From Candidatus Babelota bacterium (GTDB lineage: Bacteria; Babelota; Babeliae; Babelales; Vermiphilaceae), in NCBI GenBank assembly GCA_029262575.1, contig JAJCZC010000005.1:31533-95532 (forward strand): 64,000 bases of DNA, given 5' to 3'. Of the stretch, positions 8,530 to 18,992 are shown piece by piece (the stretch's first letter is position 1; every line of letters starts with the position of its first letter). The position numbers and the translations under genes were made by a program. The notes beneath the pieces were generated by a model that saw only the letters and a program-made list of their open reading frames with translations, was not told the DNA's origin and searched no databases.

Positions 8530-8898
8530 TTATACTTCTGGGCCGTGCTCTTCAAATGTTTCTTGACATACTAAACAGCGAGTAGCGTTAGGATAATGCT
8601 TGAGACGTTTATCTGAGATTGGTTTACTACAATCAACACAAACACCATAGGAACCGGCATTGATCATGCCGAGCGCCTGCAATACACGCTTATACTCAAT
8701 GTTTTTTGTATCATGTAGCGATGCTTTGAGGCTTTCCATAGTTGAAGTTAAGGCTTCATCTGCACTATCTTGCACCTGATCATCAGAAAACTTTTCTTGA
8801 TAAAGCCCCGTCATTTCTTGTTCAAGTTCAAACTTACGTGCTTCCAGATCTTTCTTGATTGCTTCTAATTTTTTTTGTGTAATCCCCTCATGTGCCAT
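8530..8898 (-). CDS. DksA/TraR-type C4 zinc-finger protein
   Basis: A 122-residue protein with an N-terminal helical hairpin (about residues 8-70) and a C-terminal four-cysteine zinc finger, CVDC...CLVC (about 92-115), with the family motif YGVCVDCSKPI. DksA-like proteins bind the RNA polymerase secondary channel and modulate transcription, often with ppGpp. This one is shorter than E. coli DksA (151), nearer to TraR/YbiI or Firmicutes YteA-like members. An AGAAGG ribosome site precedes the ATG. It starts 4 bases after the tadA stop, so the two form an operon. Confidence 0.88.
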   Translation of the reverse strand: MAHEGITQKKLEAIKKDLEARKFELEQEMTGLYQEKFSDDQVQDSADEALTSTMESLKASLHDTKNIEYKRVLQALGMINAGSYGVCVDCSKPISDKRLKHYPNATRCLVCQETFEEHGPEV

Positions 8899-8902
8899 TA
8901 CT

Positions 8903-9358
8903 TTACCTTCTTTTTTTAAAAAATTGCTTCAGTATATTTCCTGATTCTTTTTGTAATACTCCAGAGATAACCTCCAAGGTGTCATACTTGTATAACGAAT
9001 CAAATGCCTTGTTGTCAAGTTGGTAACCAAACAAAGGTGAATCTGCACCATAAACAACTCCTACCAAACGATGTAGCCGAATTGCATGCATGCACATTGC
9101 GCATGGTTCCAGCGTCACATAGAGCCAGCAATCAAGCAACCGCCAATTCCCTATTTTTTTGCCCGCTTTTTGCAAAGCTAAAAGTTCAGCGTGGGCGCAC
9201 TGTGTATCTTTCTGCTCAGTTTTGTTATATGCTCTAGCTATGACTTTGCCATCACATATGATAACGCAACCAACAGGCACCTCCTCTTGATCAAAGGCTT
9301 TTTGAGCTTGCTTGAGAGCTTGCCTCATAAAATAGTGATGTATATTCTGGTTTTTCAT
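8903..9358 (-). CDS. tadA: tRNA-specific adenosine deaminase
   Basis: The 151-residue protein (ATG at 9358) carries the cytidine/adenosine deaminase zinc site: HAE in CAHAELLAL and PCAMC in TLEPCAMCMHAI, plus the EVPVGCVI strand typical of TadA. It converts A34 to inosine in tRNA-Arg(ACG). An 11-codon in-frame extension to 9391 exists, but an AGGAGG ribosome site lies inside it, 13 bases before 9358, so the later start is preferred. It forms an operon with the DksA-type gene. A second deaminase, guanine-type, is at 23071-23541. Confidence 0.93.
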   Translation of the reverse strand: MKNQNIHHYFMRQALKQAQKAFDQEEVPVGCVIICDGKVIARAYNKTEQKDTQCAHAELLALQKAGKKIGNWRLLDCWLYVTLEPCAMCMHAIRLHRLVGVVYGADSPLFGYQLDNKAFDSLYKYDTLEVISGVLQKESGNILKQFFKKRR

Positions 9359-9464
9359 ATAAATTTCGAAACCTCCTGCCGATGGGCACAAAAAAAAGCA
9401 TCCGAACAGAGCAGAGTAGAAAAAATCATGTTTTTTGTCTATACTTAAGTATAATATATTTTAA

Positions 9465-11960
<2,496 letters not shown>

Positions 11961-11975
11961 AAAGCATATTATTTG

Positions 11976-12006
11976 AAAAAAGCCCCATAATTATGGGGCT
12001 TTTTTT
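11976..12006 (+). terminator. Rho-independent terminator of gyrB
   Basis: AAGCCCCATAAT/TTATGGGGCTT forms an 11-bp stem centred near 11990, followed by a run of T (12001-12006), 15 bases after the gyrB stop. Confidence 0.92.
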
Positions 12007-12070
12007 GGTATTTCTTTTCTTTTTGTTACAAATATATATCATTGCAAGAAACACAAATCAAAGGGAACTC

Positions 12071-12418
12071 GTGGAAAAGACACTATTTTTTTGCTTTATA
12101 TTCTCCTCTATAGCTTGTAATGACGGAGCCCCAAAAAGCAACGCTATTACCCCATATATATCCGCAATTATTGAAACGCAAACATTTTCCCCCACAGTTC
12201 CACTTCCAATGTCAGCAGAAGAAAATCAAGATTACGTTCAAGGTCTTGAATTGTGCCTTTCTGAGTGCAATCAAAGCGATACTGCAAGTTTTTGTCGCGA
12301 AGCAGCACCTATTTGTGGACTTCTTTGTTGTGGCTCTATTGTTGTTGGCGTATGCATCCCCACCCTTCCATTTGCAGTTATTGAATGCTTAAAATGTTTA
12401 GGCTTAACGACTCTTTAA
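12071..12418 (+). CDS. Cys-rich putative lipoprotein
   Basis: A GTG at 12071 with an AAGGGAAC ribosome site gives a 115-residue protein starting MEKTLFFCFIFSSIAC, a signal peptide with a good lipobox (SIA-C16). The frame is open further upstream, but that would run through the gyrB terminator. The mature part has about nine further cysteines, including CLSEC, ICGLLCCG and ECLKC. The C-terminal 40 residues are hydrophobic and may be a membrane segment. No family is recognised. The Cys pattern could mean disulfides or metal binding. Confidence 0.6.
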   Translation: MEKTLFFCFIFSSIACNDGAPKSNAITPYISAIIETQTFSPTVPLPMSAEENQDYVQGLELCLSECNQSDTASFCREAAPICGLLCCGSIVVGVCIPTLPFAVIECLKCLGLTTL

Positions 12419-12473
12419 TGTTCCTCGATTTAAAAGATATGCATAAGCGCCTTTTTTATGTATATTTAAACAT

Positions 12474-13460
12474 ATGAACATATTAAAAGCTATCGACACA
12501 TTCATTAAAAATCATAATCTTTTGGAACCCCAACAAACCATCGTTGTTGGTCTTTCTGGCGGTCCCGATTCTGTTTTTTTGTTACACTATTTACTTGAAA
12601 AACAGCATGATTTAAAACTTAATCTTATAGCTGCTCACCTTGATCATGAGTGGAGAGAATCTTCTGCACAAGATGCGGAGTTTTGCAAAGCATTGTGCGC
12701 GAAGCTCAATGTAACATTTATTAGTAGAAGATTGTCCGAACTTAATATCAACATCAAATCCAGTGGATCCAAAGAGCAAGATGCGCGAAAAGCACGCCGC
12801 TTCTTTTTTGAAACAATTGCGGTTGAATATGATGCAAACGGCATCGCATTAGCACAGCACAAAAATGATCAAGAAGAAACATTTTTTATTCGCCTGTTAC
12901 GCGGCTCAAGTTTGAGTGGTTTGTGTGGCATGTGGCCCAAAAGAGGCCTTTATATTCGTCCGCTTTTGCCAATTAACAAAAAAGAGATTCTAACTTGGCT
13001 TACAACTAATAACATTGCCTATGTCACTGATCTTACAAATATAAGTGATGATTTTTTACGCAATCGCATTCGCAATAAACTCATTCCGTATATAAGCGAA
13101 ATCGATTCTCGTTTTAGCACAACATTGCTCAAAACTATGGAGCGTCTTCAACAAACTGAACTTTTTTTGCAAAGATTAACTTTACAGACTTTTACTCAAA
13201 TCGCCCAATTTGATAATAAAGTAGATGCACATGTGATTAACAAAAAGGCTTTCATGCAATTGGACCCAGTAATGCAATATCGCATCTTAGTGCATTGGCT
13301 CACACTAGAATCTGTACAATTTCCAGTGACACAAACTTTTTTTGATGAAGTCATTCGTTTCATTGAACAGCCTGTAAGTAAAATGCACGAAATTCACGAA
13401 TTGTGGGGCATTATAAAAAAGCGCAACTCATTTTATATAACAAAACACAACAAAAGGTAA
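12474..13460 (+). CDS. tilS: tRNA(Ile)-lysidine synthase
   Basis: A 328-residue protein with the PP-loop SGGPDSVFLLHYL (about residues 27-40), the downstream HLDHEWR and HKNDQEETFFIRLLRGSSLSGLCGM motifs, and the NDFLRNRIRN-like DDFLRNRIRNKLIP. It lysidinylates C34 of tRNA-Ile2 so that AUA is read as isoleucine. It lacks the long C-terminal domains of E. coli TilS, and resembles the short form. No clear ribosome site precedes the ATG. The PIP-box protein at 13466 starts 5 bases after the stop, suggesting cotranscription. Confidence 0.95.
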   Translation: MNILKAIDTFIKNHNLLEPQQTIVVGLSGGPDSVFLLHYLLEKQHDLKLNLIAAHLDHEWRESSAQDAEFCKALCAKLNVTFISRRLSELNINIKSSGSKEQDARKARRFFFETIAVEYDANGIALAQHKNDQEETFFIRLLRGSSLSGLCGMWPKRGLYIRPLLPINKKEILTWLTTNNIAYVTDLTNISDDFLRNRIRNKLIPYISEIDSRFSTTLLKTMERLQQTELFLQRLTLQTFTQIAQFDNKVDAHVINKKAFMQLDPVMQYRILVHWLTLESVQFPVTQTFFDEVIRFIEQPVSKMHEIHELWGIIKKRNSFYITKHNKR

Positions 13461-13465
13461 CGCCT

Positions 13466-14122
13466 ATGTTTAAACAAGCAATCATGCTTAATATTATTTT
13501 TGCATCTTTTTCTTTGAGCGCATCTTCATCATCTATAGAAGAGCTTCAATTCTTTAACTACCCCAACGGTGTATACAAAAATTCACTGAAAAGATCGGCA
13601 TACTTCAATCCAGATCAGCCGTCCTATCCACATTTTCATACAGCATTGAACATTTTTAGTTCTCATGCAAAAGATTCTCGTTTTAGCCATCAACAAAAAG
13701 GTAACTATCGCCGCATTTGCACATTGATTAAAAGTATAAGTACCTATTTGCACCTTAAAGATACTGACCTGCTTAAACTACTTCCTGAATTTAGACCAAC
13801 AATCACAAGATATCGCGACGAAACGCCACTACAAAAATCCCGTAGGTTTGCCATCAACGAAACATGGCGAGGCCTTTATCTTACGTGCAAACAACATGAT
13901 ATTAATCTGCCAAAGTTTACTGAAAACATGCGCAATGCATTAAATATACTTGAACACGATTGCGGAGGCATTCAACTTCAAAATTCAGAAATGATTCGCT
14001 CGAAATTTGCAAAAAGTGATCCTGTCGCTCATAATAAACTTGAACAAAATAAAAAAGGTCTCAAGCGACCCAGAGACGACAAACAGACATCTATTCAAGA
14101 TTATTTTAAGCGCCAAAAATAA
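13466..14122 (+). CDS. Secreted protein with C-terminal PIP-box (PCNA-binding-like) motif, paralogue 1
   Basis: The ATG at 13466 (AAAGGTAACGCCT before it) gives 218 residues. A signal peptide (about 1-18, FSLSASSSS) is followed by a helical, basic domain shared with the protein at 15065: HTALNIFSSH, LLPEFRPTITRY, KSRRFAINET and MRNALNILEHD. The tail reads KKGLKRPRDDK then QTSIQDYFKRQK at the very C-terminus. QTSIQDYF (residues 207-214) matches the eukaryotic/archaeal PCNA-interacting consensus Q-x-x-[ILM]-x-x-[FY]-[FY], and is close to the p21 peptide QTSMTDFY. KRPR is a plausible nuclear-localisation core. A nuclear effector role in a eukaryotic host is inference. Confidence 0.8.
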   Translation: MFKQAIMLNIIFASFSLSASSSSIEELQFFNYPNGVYKNSLKRSAYFNPDQPSYPHFHTALNIFSSHAKDSRFSHQQKGNYRRICTLIKSISTYLHLKDTDLLKLLPEFRPTITRYRDETPLQKSRRFAINETWRGLYLTCKQHDINLPKFTENMRNALNILEHDCGGIQLQNSEMIRSKFAKSDPVAHNKLEQNKKGLKRPRDDKQTSIQDYFKRQK

Positions 14123-14123
14123 A

Positions 14124-14837
14124 CTATTTGGTGTTGTATATGGTATGGGCTATGTTGAAAATATCTTTGCATAGATTCTTCATATAATCATTCTTGAAAG
14201 TACACGGATTATTAAACCACTGATGCTCTACGGTATCTACCTTAGCCTCATATACAGCTCCAATAATTTTTTTCACATCGCCAGACAGGTTTTCAGGTTT
14301 GGCAATTCCCATAACCAAATAACCTGTATCTTCTATTGCTATGTTGCCCAAGGCTTTAGAAATTTGAACTATATTGTTTTCTATGCCTAATGCTGATAAT
14401 AATTGATGTTTATATGATAACTCACGAAATGCGCGCGGAAACATCGAGATAATACTGCAGGCATCTGGCCGAGTGCTCGTAAATGATGTGCTATAGCACA
14501 CCCAATAGGAGTTGATAACAAATGTGGGAAAGCCATCTTTCTCCGCCAATTTTTTCAATTGCTCTTTATCAACCGGAACGTCCTTTCCTGCTAAAGAGGC
14601 TTTATAATGACCATAAATATTATATTTTATATTCGATATTTTAGTGAGCAAACCAAGTGAAACAGTGGAACTTGGCGGCACCACCTGCTGGGCAATTTTG
14701 CCATCATAAACATAGTTAACAGCAATATTGTTTCGTGTGCTATTTTGAACTAAAGCCAAAGATCCATTATCAGCTGCACCTAAAAGAGGTGAAAGATGTA
14801 GAAAAATGCCAATGATTAAGGGTAATCGATAACTCAT
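14124..14837 (-). CDS. Secreted protein of unknown function
   Basis: A 237-residue protein with an N-terminal signal peptide (about 1-20, ending LLGA). The mature region begins with a beta-rich part (NGSLALVQNSTRNNIAVNYVYDG), then a mixed helical part. Several cysteines (VCYS, DACS, NPCTF, NLCKD) could form disulfides outside the cytoplasm. No family is recognised. It lies convergent to paralogue 1 (one base between stops) and divergent from paralogue 2, so it sits inside the PIP-box locus and may belong to the same exported set. Confidence 0.65.
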   Translation of the reverse strand: MSYRLPLIIGIFLHLSPLLGAADNGSLALVQNSTRNNIAVNYVYDGKIAQQVVPPSSTVSLGLLTKISNIKYNIYGHYKASLAGKDVPVDKEQLKKLAEKDGFPTFVINSYWVCYSTSFTSTRPDACSIISMFPRAFRELSYKHQLLSALGIENNIVQISKALGNIAIEDTGYLVMGIAKPENLSGDVKKIIGAVYEAKVDTVEHQWFNNPCTFKNDYMKNLCKDIFNIAHTIYNTK

Positions 14838-15064
14838 CTTCTTTTCCTTATAGGCTGAGGTTTCCTAGATAATACCATATAGCCAATCTGAATCAACAGA
14901 AAGGTATAAAAACACCTATTTTCACTGTTTTTTAAGTGTTTTTACATGCAGGCACAAGAAACACCTTAAATAATGGAAACATTGACTCATAGGCATTTTC
15001 TGCTACAATGAATTATATACATAAATGCTTTATTGGTCATAAATACTTGTTTTTAGGAGGTTAC

Positions 15065-15952
15065 ATGAAAACATATTTTTTAGTGATATTACTCAGTTTT
15101 AGTGCTGGATTAGGTGCAAGTAGTAGCAATTCACAAGATAATGATAATAATGAAATTGCAGAACACTTTAAAACTGCATTGGATATAATTCACTCGCATA
15201 TTGCAGCTTTGGGCAGGCCTCGTACTGGTAATCCAACTCATAACCAAGCTGCATTAATAACAGATTATGAAACTCTTTCGAGCATTATTCAAAGTGTGCC
15301 ATATTATCTGCCTACACCTCACTCATTGGCACAGCTGCATAATTATAGACCAGACGTTACTTATTATTGTAATACGACAACCCTTGAAAAATCACAAAAT
15401 TTTGCATTTAATAAAATTAATATGGGCATTAACCTCATACCACAAAACAGGAACACTCTAGTCTTAATCGAAAGATTGCGTCAGGCAATATCTCTTTTAA
15501 GTCGTGATTTTAATAGTAATGCAGTTGATGAAATATATCGTCAAAATGTTGCCGAATATAGAACAACGGCCCAAAAAGATATTACATCTTTACATGATTT
15601 AGATGTATTGCATGATTTAGAAGCAACAGATTTTTCAGAAGAAACACCGACCACATCATCTTCTTCATCTACAACGATTCCTACAGAATCACTTGCATCA
15701 TCAAATAGATTTTTTAAGCCAATTTCAAAAGTAGATGCTGAAAAGCAACAAGAAGAATTTTTTGACACCGAAAAAATTGCCGAAATTATTGCTAGAACTT
15801 TCAAAAAAAGAGCTCGACAAAATAGTTCGTGCGACCAAACAAAATTAGATGATTTTTTTAAGCCCCACAAAGACGATGATGACGAAAATATCGGTCGCAA
15901 AAAACAAAAAACATCAACTTTTAGCACTTCCTCCGTCATATTTATCAAGTAA
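15065..15952 (+). CDS. Secreted protein with PIP-box (PCNA-binding-like) motif, paralogue 2
   Basis: The ATG at 15065 has a strong AGGAGG site (about 5 bases); an earlier in-frame ATG at 15008 lacks one. The 295 residues comprise a signal peptide (about 1-18, AGLGASSS) and a domain related to paralogue 1 (HFKTALDIIHSHIA, YRPDVTYY, EKSQNFAFN, LRQAISLLSRD). A Ser/Thr/Glu-rich linker (about 190-220) follows. The tail is basic: KKRARQ, then QTKLDDFFKPHK (258-269), an acidic run, and GRKKQK. QTKLDDFF fits the PIP-box fully and closely resembles FEN1 QGRLDDFFK. The two paralogues share layout but little linker sequence. A nuclear host target is inference. Confidence 0.8.
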   Translation: MKTYFLVILLSFSAGLGASSSNSQDNDNNEIAEHFKTALDIIHSHIAALGRPRTGNPTHNQAALITDYETLSSIIQSVPYYLPTPHSLAQLHNYRPDVTYYCNTTTLEKSQNFAFNKINMGINLIPQNRNTLVLIERLRQAISLLSRDFNSNAVDEIYRQNVAEYRTTAQKDITSLHDLDVLHDLEATDFSEETPTTSSSSSTTIPTESLASSNRFFKPISKVDAEKQQEEFFDTEKIAEIIARTFKKRARQNSSCDQTKLDDFFKPHKDDDDENIGRKKQKTSTFSTSSVIFIK

Positions 15953-16080
15953 ATAAATTGGCTTCAAGCATAGTTGTTTGTAGCCAATTTCAGACACCCC
16001 ATCTTCTAAAACAAAAAAAGATTACATGATGATCCTTTAAATTGATATACTGAACATCAATACTTAAAAAGGATCGTTCC

Positions 16081-16986
16081 ATGGAGCAATATCGCATTTC
16101 TCGCACTAAAACATTGGTTGTATTGATTCTTGCATGCTTATTGCATGTTACATTAATGCTTTTCATACTTGTGCTCAGCGTTATGCAATGGGATAAAGAT
16201 CCTATACTTATCAAGCAAAACATTGATGATGAAACCTATATTGCACAGCAATTGCTTTCTGCTGGCCAACAACAACAACCAGCAACGGTATTGTTTCAAG
16301 ATGAGGCACCATCTGGTCAAGAAGCAATTTCCACCGAAGAGACTGAAACTACACAAGAGTCTCAAGAAATTGAACAACTTTATGAAGAAAAAACACAAAC
16401 ACCTGAACAAGAACCTGAAAAAGAGTTCGAACCTTTAGCAGAAGAAACAACTGCCGAACCTGCACCAACACAACTTGCAACTGAACTGCCAAAAGAGGTA
16501 CAAAAAACACGCGTTCGAAAAAAACGAGCAAAACAAAAACGCACAAATAACAAACAAAACATTACCATGGCCGATGTTTCACGCGGCTTTATGAAAAGCG
16601 TACAACAAGAAGCGGGCCACAACAATGCATCACGTAATATGAAAGAGCTTGCCCTGCAAGTTTATACAAGCAAAGTTTGGAACCTCATTAAAAATGCCTT
16701 TTTAGCTTGTGACACCAACTTGCATTTGCCTCAAGCAGTCAGTGCGCACACACAACTTGTGTTGACCATCGGCAGATCAGGCAAACTACTCAACATTCAC
16801 CTGAATTATCCAAAACACATTACGGCATTGCGCAATATTGAGCGACTATTAATTTCCCGCGCGCATCAAGCGGGCCTGTTTCCACCATTACCTGCTAATG
16901 TACAAGGAAGCAGCAAAACATTCAGCTTTCCTTTGTTCATTCAAGGTGAATCTGGATTCCATTCTTATTCGTTAGGTTATAGATAA
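16081..16986 (+). CDS. TonB/TolA-like energy transducer
   Basis: The 301-residue protein has a short cytoplasmic start and one membrane helix (about residues 13-35). A long Gln/Glu/Pro/Thr-rich periplasmic spacer (about 55-140) follows, then a very basic patch (RVRKKRAKQKR, near 142). The C-terminal domain (about 185-301) has the TonB/TolA-like fold signature: LVLTIGRSGKLLNIHLNYP...ALFPPLP-like. Such proteins link the proton motive force of an ExbBD/TolQR motor to the outer membrane; no motor genes are in the window. An AAGGATCG ribosome site precedes the ATG. It is first in a plus-strand run with the SAM-decarboxylase-like, FAD and epimerase genes, though about 100 bases separate it from them. 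Confidence 0.75.
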   Translation: MEQYRISRTKTLVVLILACLLHVTLMLFILVLSVMQWDKDPILIKQNIDDETYIAQQLLSAGQQQQPATVLFQDEAPSGQEAISTEETETTQESQEIEQLYEEKTQTPEQEPEKEFEPLAEETTAEPAPTQLATELPKEVQKTRVRKKRAKQKRTNNKQNITMADVSRGFMKSVQQEAGHNNASRNMKELALQVYTSKVWNLIKNAFLACDTNLHLPQAVSAHTQLVLTIGRSGKLLNIHLNYPKHITALRNIERLLISRAHQAGLFPPLPANVQGSSKTFSFPLFIQGESGFHSYSLGYR

Positions 16987-17083
16987 AAAACGACATCTTT
17001 GTATTTTGCAAAATCCATCACTTTTAGTATTCTTAGCAGCTATAAACTATATACATACTTTAACTACACAAAAAGGAATTGCT

Positions 17084-17566
17084 ATGAATAAATGGCTACC
17101 TCTTCTTTTTTCTCTCTTATTGAGTTCTCAAATTTCAACCCACGCATCATTTCGAAAAGCACCAACATTAACTGGTAACCCCTATCCCACAATCAAGCAT
17201 GAATACATGGACATTGATGCATGGGGAATGGAAACCATTATTGATTTGAAATGTTGTGATCCAGAATTAATTCGTGATGCAGAGGCAATTAAACGCTATG
17301 TTAAAGAGCTATGTGAATTGATCGAAATGAATCGTTTTGGCGATACCATTGTGGTGCACTTTGGTGAAGATGAAGCCGTTGCTGGTTATTCAATGGTACA
17401 ACTCATTGAAACTTCATTAATCTCTGGTCACTTTGCCAATGCAACAAATAATATCTATATTAATATTTTCAGTTGCAAACCATATGATCCATATGTTGCT
17501 GCAGAATTCACCAAAGAATTCTTTAAAGGTGAAGAATATTCATTCAATGTGGTATTGCGCAAATAA
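17084..17566 (+). CDS. Exported S-adenosylmethionine decarboxylase-like protein, catalytic Ser not conserved
   Basis: The ATG at 17084 (AAAGGAAT before it) gives 160 residues. A signal peptide (about 1-22, ending STHA) precedes a domain that lines up along its whole length with bacterial SpeD: GMETIIDLKCCDPEL matches GRHLVAEFYECDREV, and YINIFSCKPYDPYVAAEF matches the IDLFTC...DPWKAFEHL end. In SpeD the pyruvoyl group comes from Ser in ESHLTIHTWPE; here the stretch is ETSLISGHFANA. The Ser is Thr, and the proton-donor His is shifted by one. It may be inactive, changed in substrate, or a binding protein. It leads a tight run with the FAD enzyme. Confidence 0.7.
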   Translation: MNKWLPLLFSLLLSSQISTHASFRKAPTLTGNPYPTIKHEYMDIDAWGMETIIDLKCCDPELIRDAEAIKRYVKELCELIEMNRFGDTIVVHFGEDEAVAGYSMVQLIETSLISGHFANATNNIYINIFSCKPYDPYVAAEFTKEFFKGEEYSFNVVLRK

Positions 17567-17589
17567 GGATCACTAAAAAAAAGGTGAGA

Positions 17590-18894
17590 ATGGCAAAAGT
17601 AGTAATTTTAGGTGGTGGGCTTGCAGGCATTTCTGCAGCCTATCATCTTGAGCAAAATGGATTCCATGATTATGTATTATTCGAAAAAGAACGTGATATT
17701 GGTGGTTTGTGTGGCACGGTTGAGCAAGATGGCTTCACCTTTGATTACACTGGCCATTTATTGCACATCAATGACCCCTATTTTGAACAATTGATTGCCG
17801 ACGTTGTTGGCTTTGATCAATTCAATGTTATCAATCGCAAATCATTTATCTATTCTCAAGACACTTATACAAAGTTTCCTTATCAAATAAATTTACGCGG
17901 CCTACCCATTGAGACTATTTCGGCATGCATTGATGGCTATGTGAAACGGCACAAACATATCAAAAATCCTAAAAACTTTAAAGAATGGGTGCTCAAGAAT
18001 TTTGGTTCAGGTTTTGCAAGGCATTTTTTTTCACCTTATCAACAAAAAATATTTGCATGCAGTCTCAATGAAATCACTGCAAGTTGGACTGGGCGTTTTG
18101 TGCCTAATACATCTCTAGAAAAGATTATTGCCGGTGCAATCAATGAAGATGAAGAAACACCCGTTGGTTATAATGCACAATTCTATTATCCAAAAAAAGG
18201 TGGCATTTTATTTTGGGTAAAAAAACTGGCCGAACAACTGCAAAACAAAATAGTCACCAATGCCAAAGCTACAACAGTTGATATGGTCAGCAAATATGTT
18301 GGATTTTCCAACGGACATGTTGAAACCTATGAAACTTTAATTAACACAATTCCATTGGACACCTTTTTGATTATGCAACGCGGCACCATGGCAAACGTTC
18401 TCGAATCGGCTGCCGATAACTTGCGATGCAATTCCGTGATTAACTTTAATCTCGGCGTAAAACGTCCAAACTTATCTGATAAACATTGGATCTATTTCCC
18501 TGAAAAACAATACCCGTTTTATCGCATTGGCTTTGGCCATAACTTTGCCGATAGTATGGCGCCTGAAGGTTGCAGTTCACTTTATGGCGAATTTGCACAT
18601 CTTTATCGCACCGAAAAATGGGTGGATAAAACATTACAAGAAGCATTACAACAAACAAAAAAGTTGCTCAACATTGCCGATGATGAGATTGCAACTGAAA
18701 AAATAATACCCATTTCTCACGCCTATGTTATATATGATCATTGGCGCGAGCGCAACTTACCTAAAGTGCACAAAAAACTACATGAGCAAAATGTGCATTC
18801 GATTGGCCGTTATGGAGCATGGAAATATTGCAGTATGCAAGAAACTTTGCTCGATGGCAAGAACATTGCGGAAAAAATTTTAAAAGCTGCTTAA
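17590..18894 (+). CDS. FAD-dependent amine oxidase/protoporphyrinogen oxidase-like oxidoreductase
   Basis: The 434-residue protein opens with an FAD-binding Rossmann motif, VVILGGGLAGISAAYHLE, followed by FEKERDIGGLCGTV, typical of the amine oxidase/PPOX/UDP-galactopyranose mutase group. A conserved C-terminal Gly-containing FAD segment, SIGRYGAWKYCSMQETLLDG, resembles members next to polysaccharide genes. No membrane helix is visible. The ATG at 17590 is preferred over a GTG 6 bases earlier because AAGGTG is better placed. It starts 23 bases after the SpeD-like gene and is followed by a sugar epimerase, so a role in modified sugar synthesis is plausible; the reaction is not known. Confidence 0.8.
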   Translation: MAKVVILGGGLAGISAAYHLEQNGFHDYVLFEKERDIGGLCGTVEQDGFTFDYTGHLLHINDPYFEQLIADVVGFDQFNVINRKSFIYSQDTYTKFPYQINLRGLPIETISACIDGYVKRHKHIKNPKNFKEWVLKNFGSGFARHFFSPYQQKIFACSLNEITASWTGRFVPNTSLEKIIAGAINEDEETPVGYNAQFYYPKKGGILFWVKKLAEQLQNKIVTNAKATTVDMVSKYVGFSNGHVETYETLINTIPLDTFLIMQRGTMANVLESAADNLRCNSVINFNLGVKRPNLSDKHWIYFPEKQYPFYRIGFGHNFADSMAPEGCSSLYGEFAHLYRTEKWVDKTLQEALQQTKKLLNIADDEIATEKIIPISHAYVIYDHWRERNLPKVHKKLHEQNVHSIGRYGAWKYCSMQETLLDGKNIAEKILKAA

Positions 18895-18992
18895 TTATTG
18901 TCCAACAAACAGGAGAACCTATGAAAAAATTATTATTATCACTTGCTATATTTGCCAACATATCCGCATTGCCCACAAGGAGAATAAACGAA

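Noticed and set aside
15740..15770. KQQEEFF segment in paralogue 2 as a second PIP-box
   Set aside because: It lacks a hydrophobic residue at the fourth position.
14084..15859. Reading the two Q-x-x-[IL]-x-x-[FY]F motifs as bacterial beta-clamp binding motifs
   Set aside because: The bacterial motif is QL-x-LF-like and the proteins have signal peptides, so they would not meet the bacterial clamp; kept only as a minor alternative.
16349..16625. Antisense frames over the spacer of the TonB-like gene
   Set aside because: They mirror Glu/Gln/Thr codon repeats and have Val/Phe/Leu-rich, non-protein-like content.
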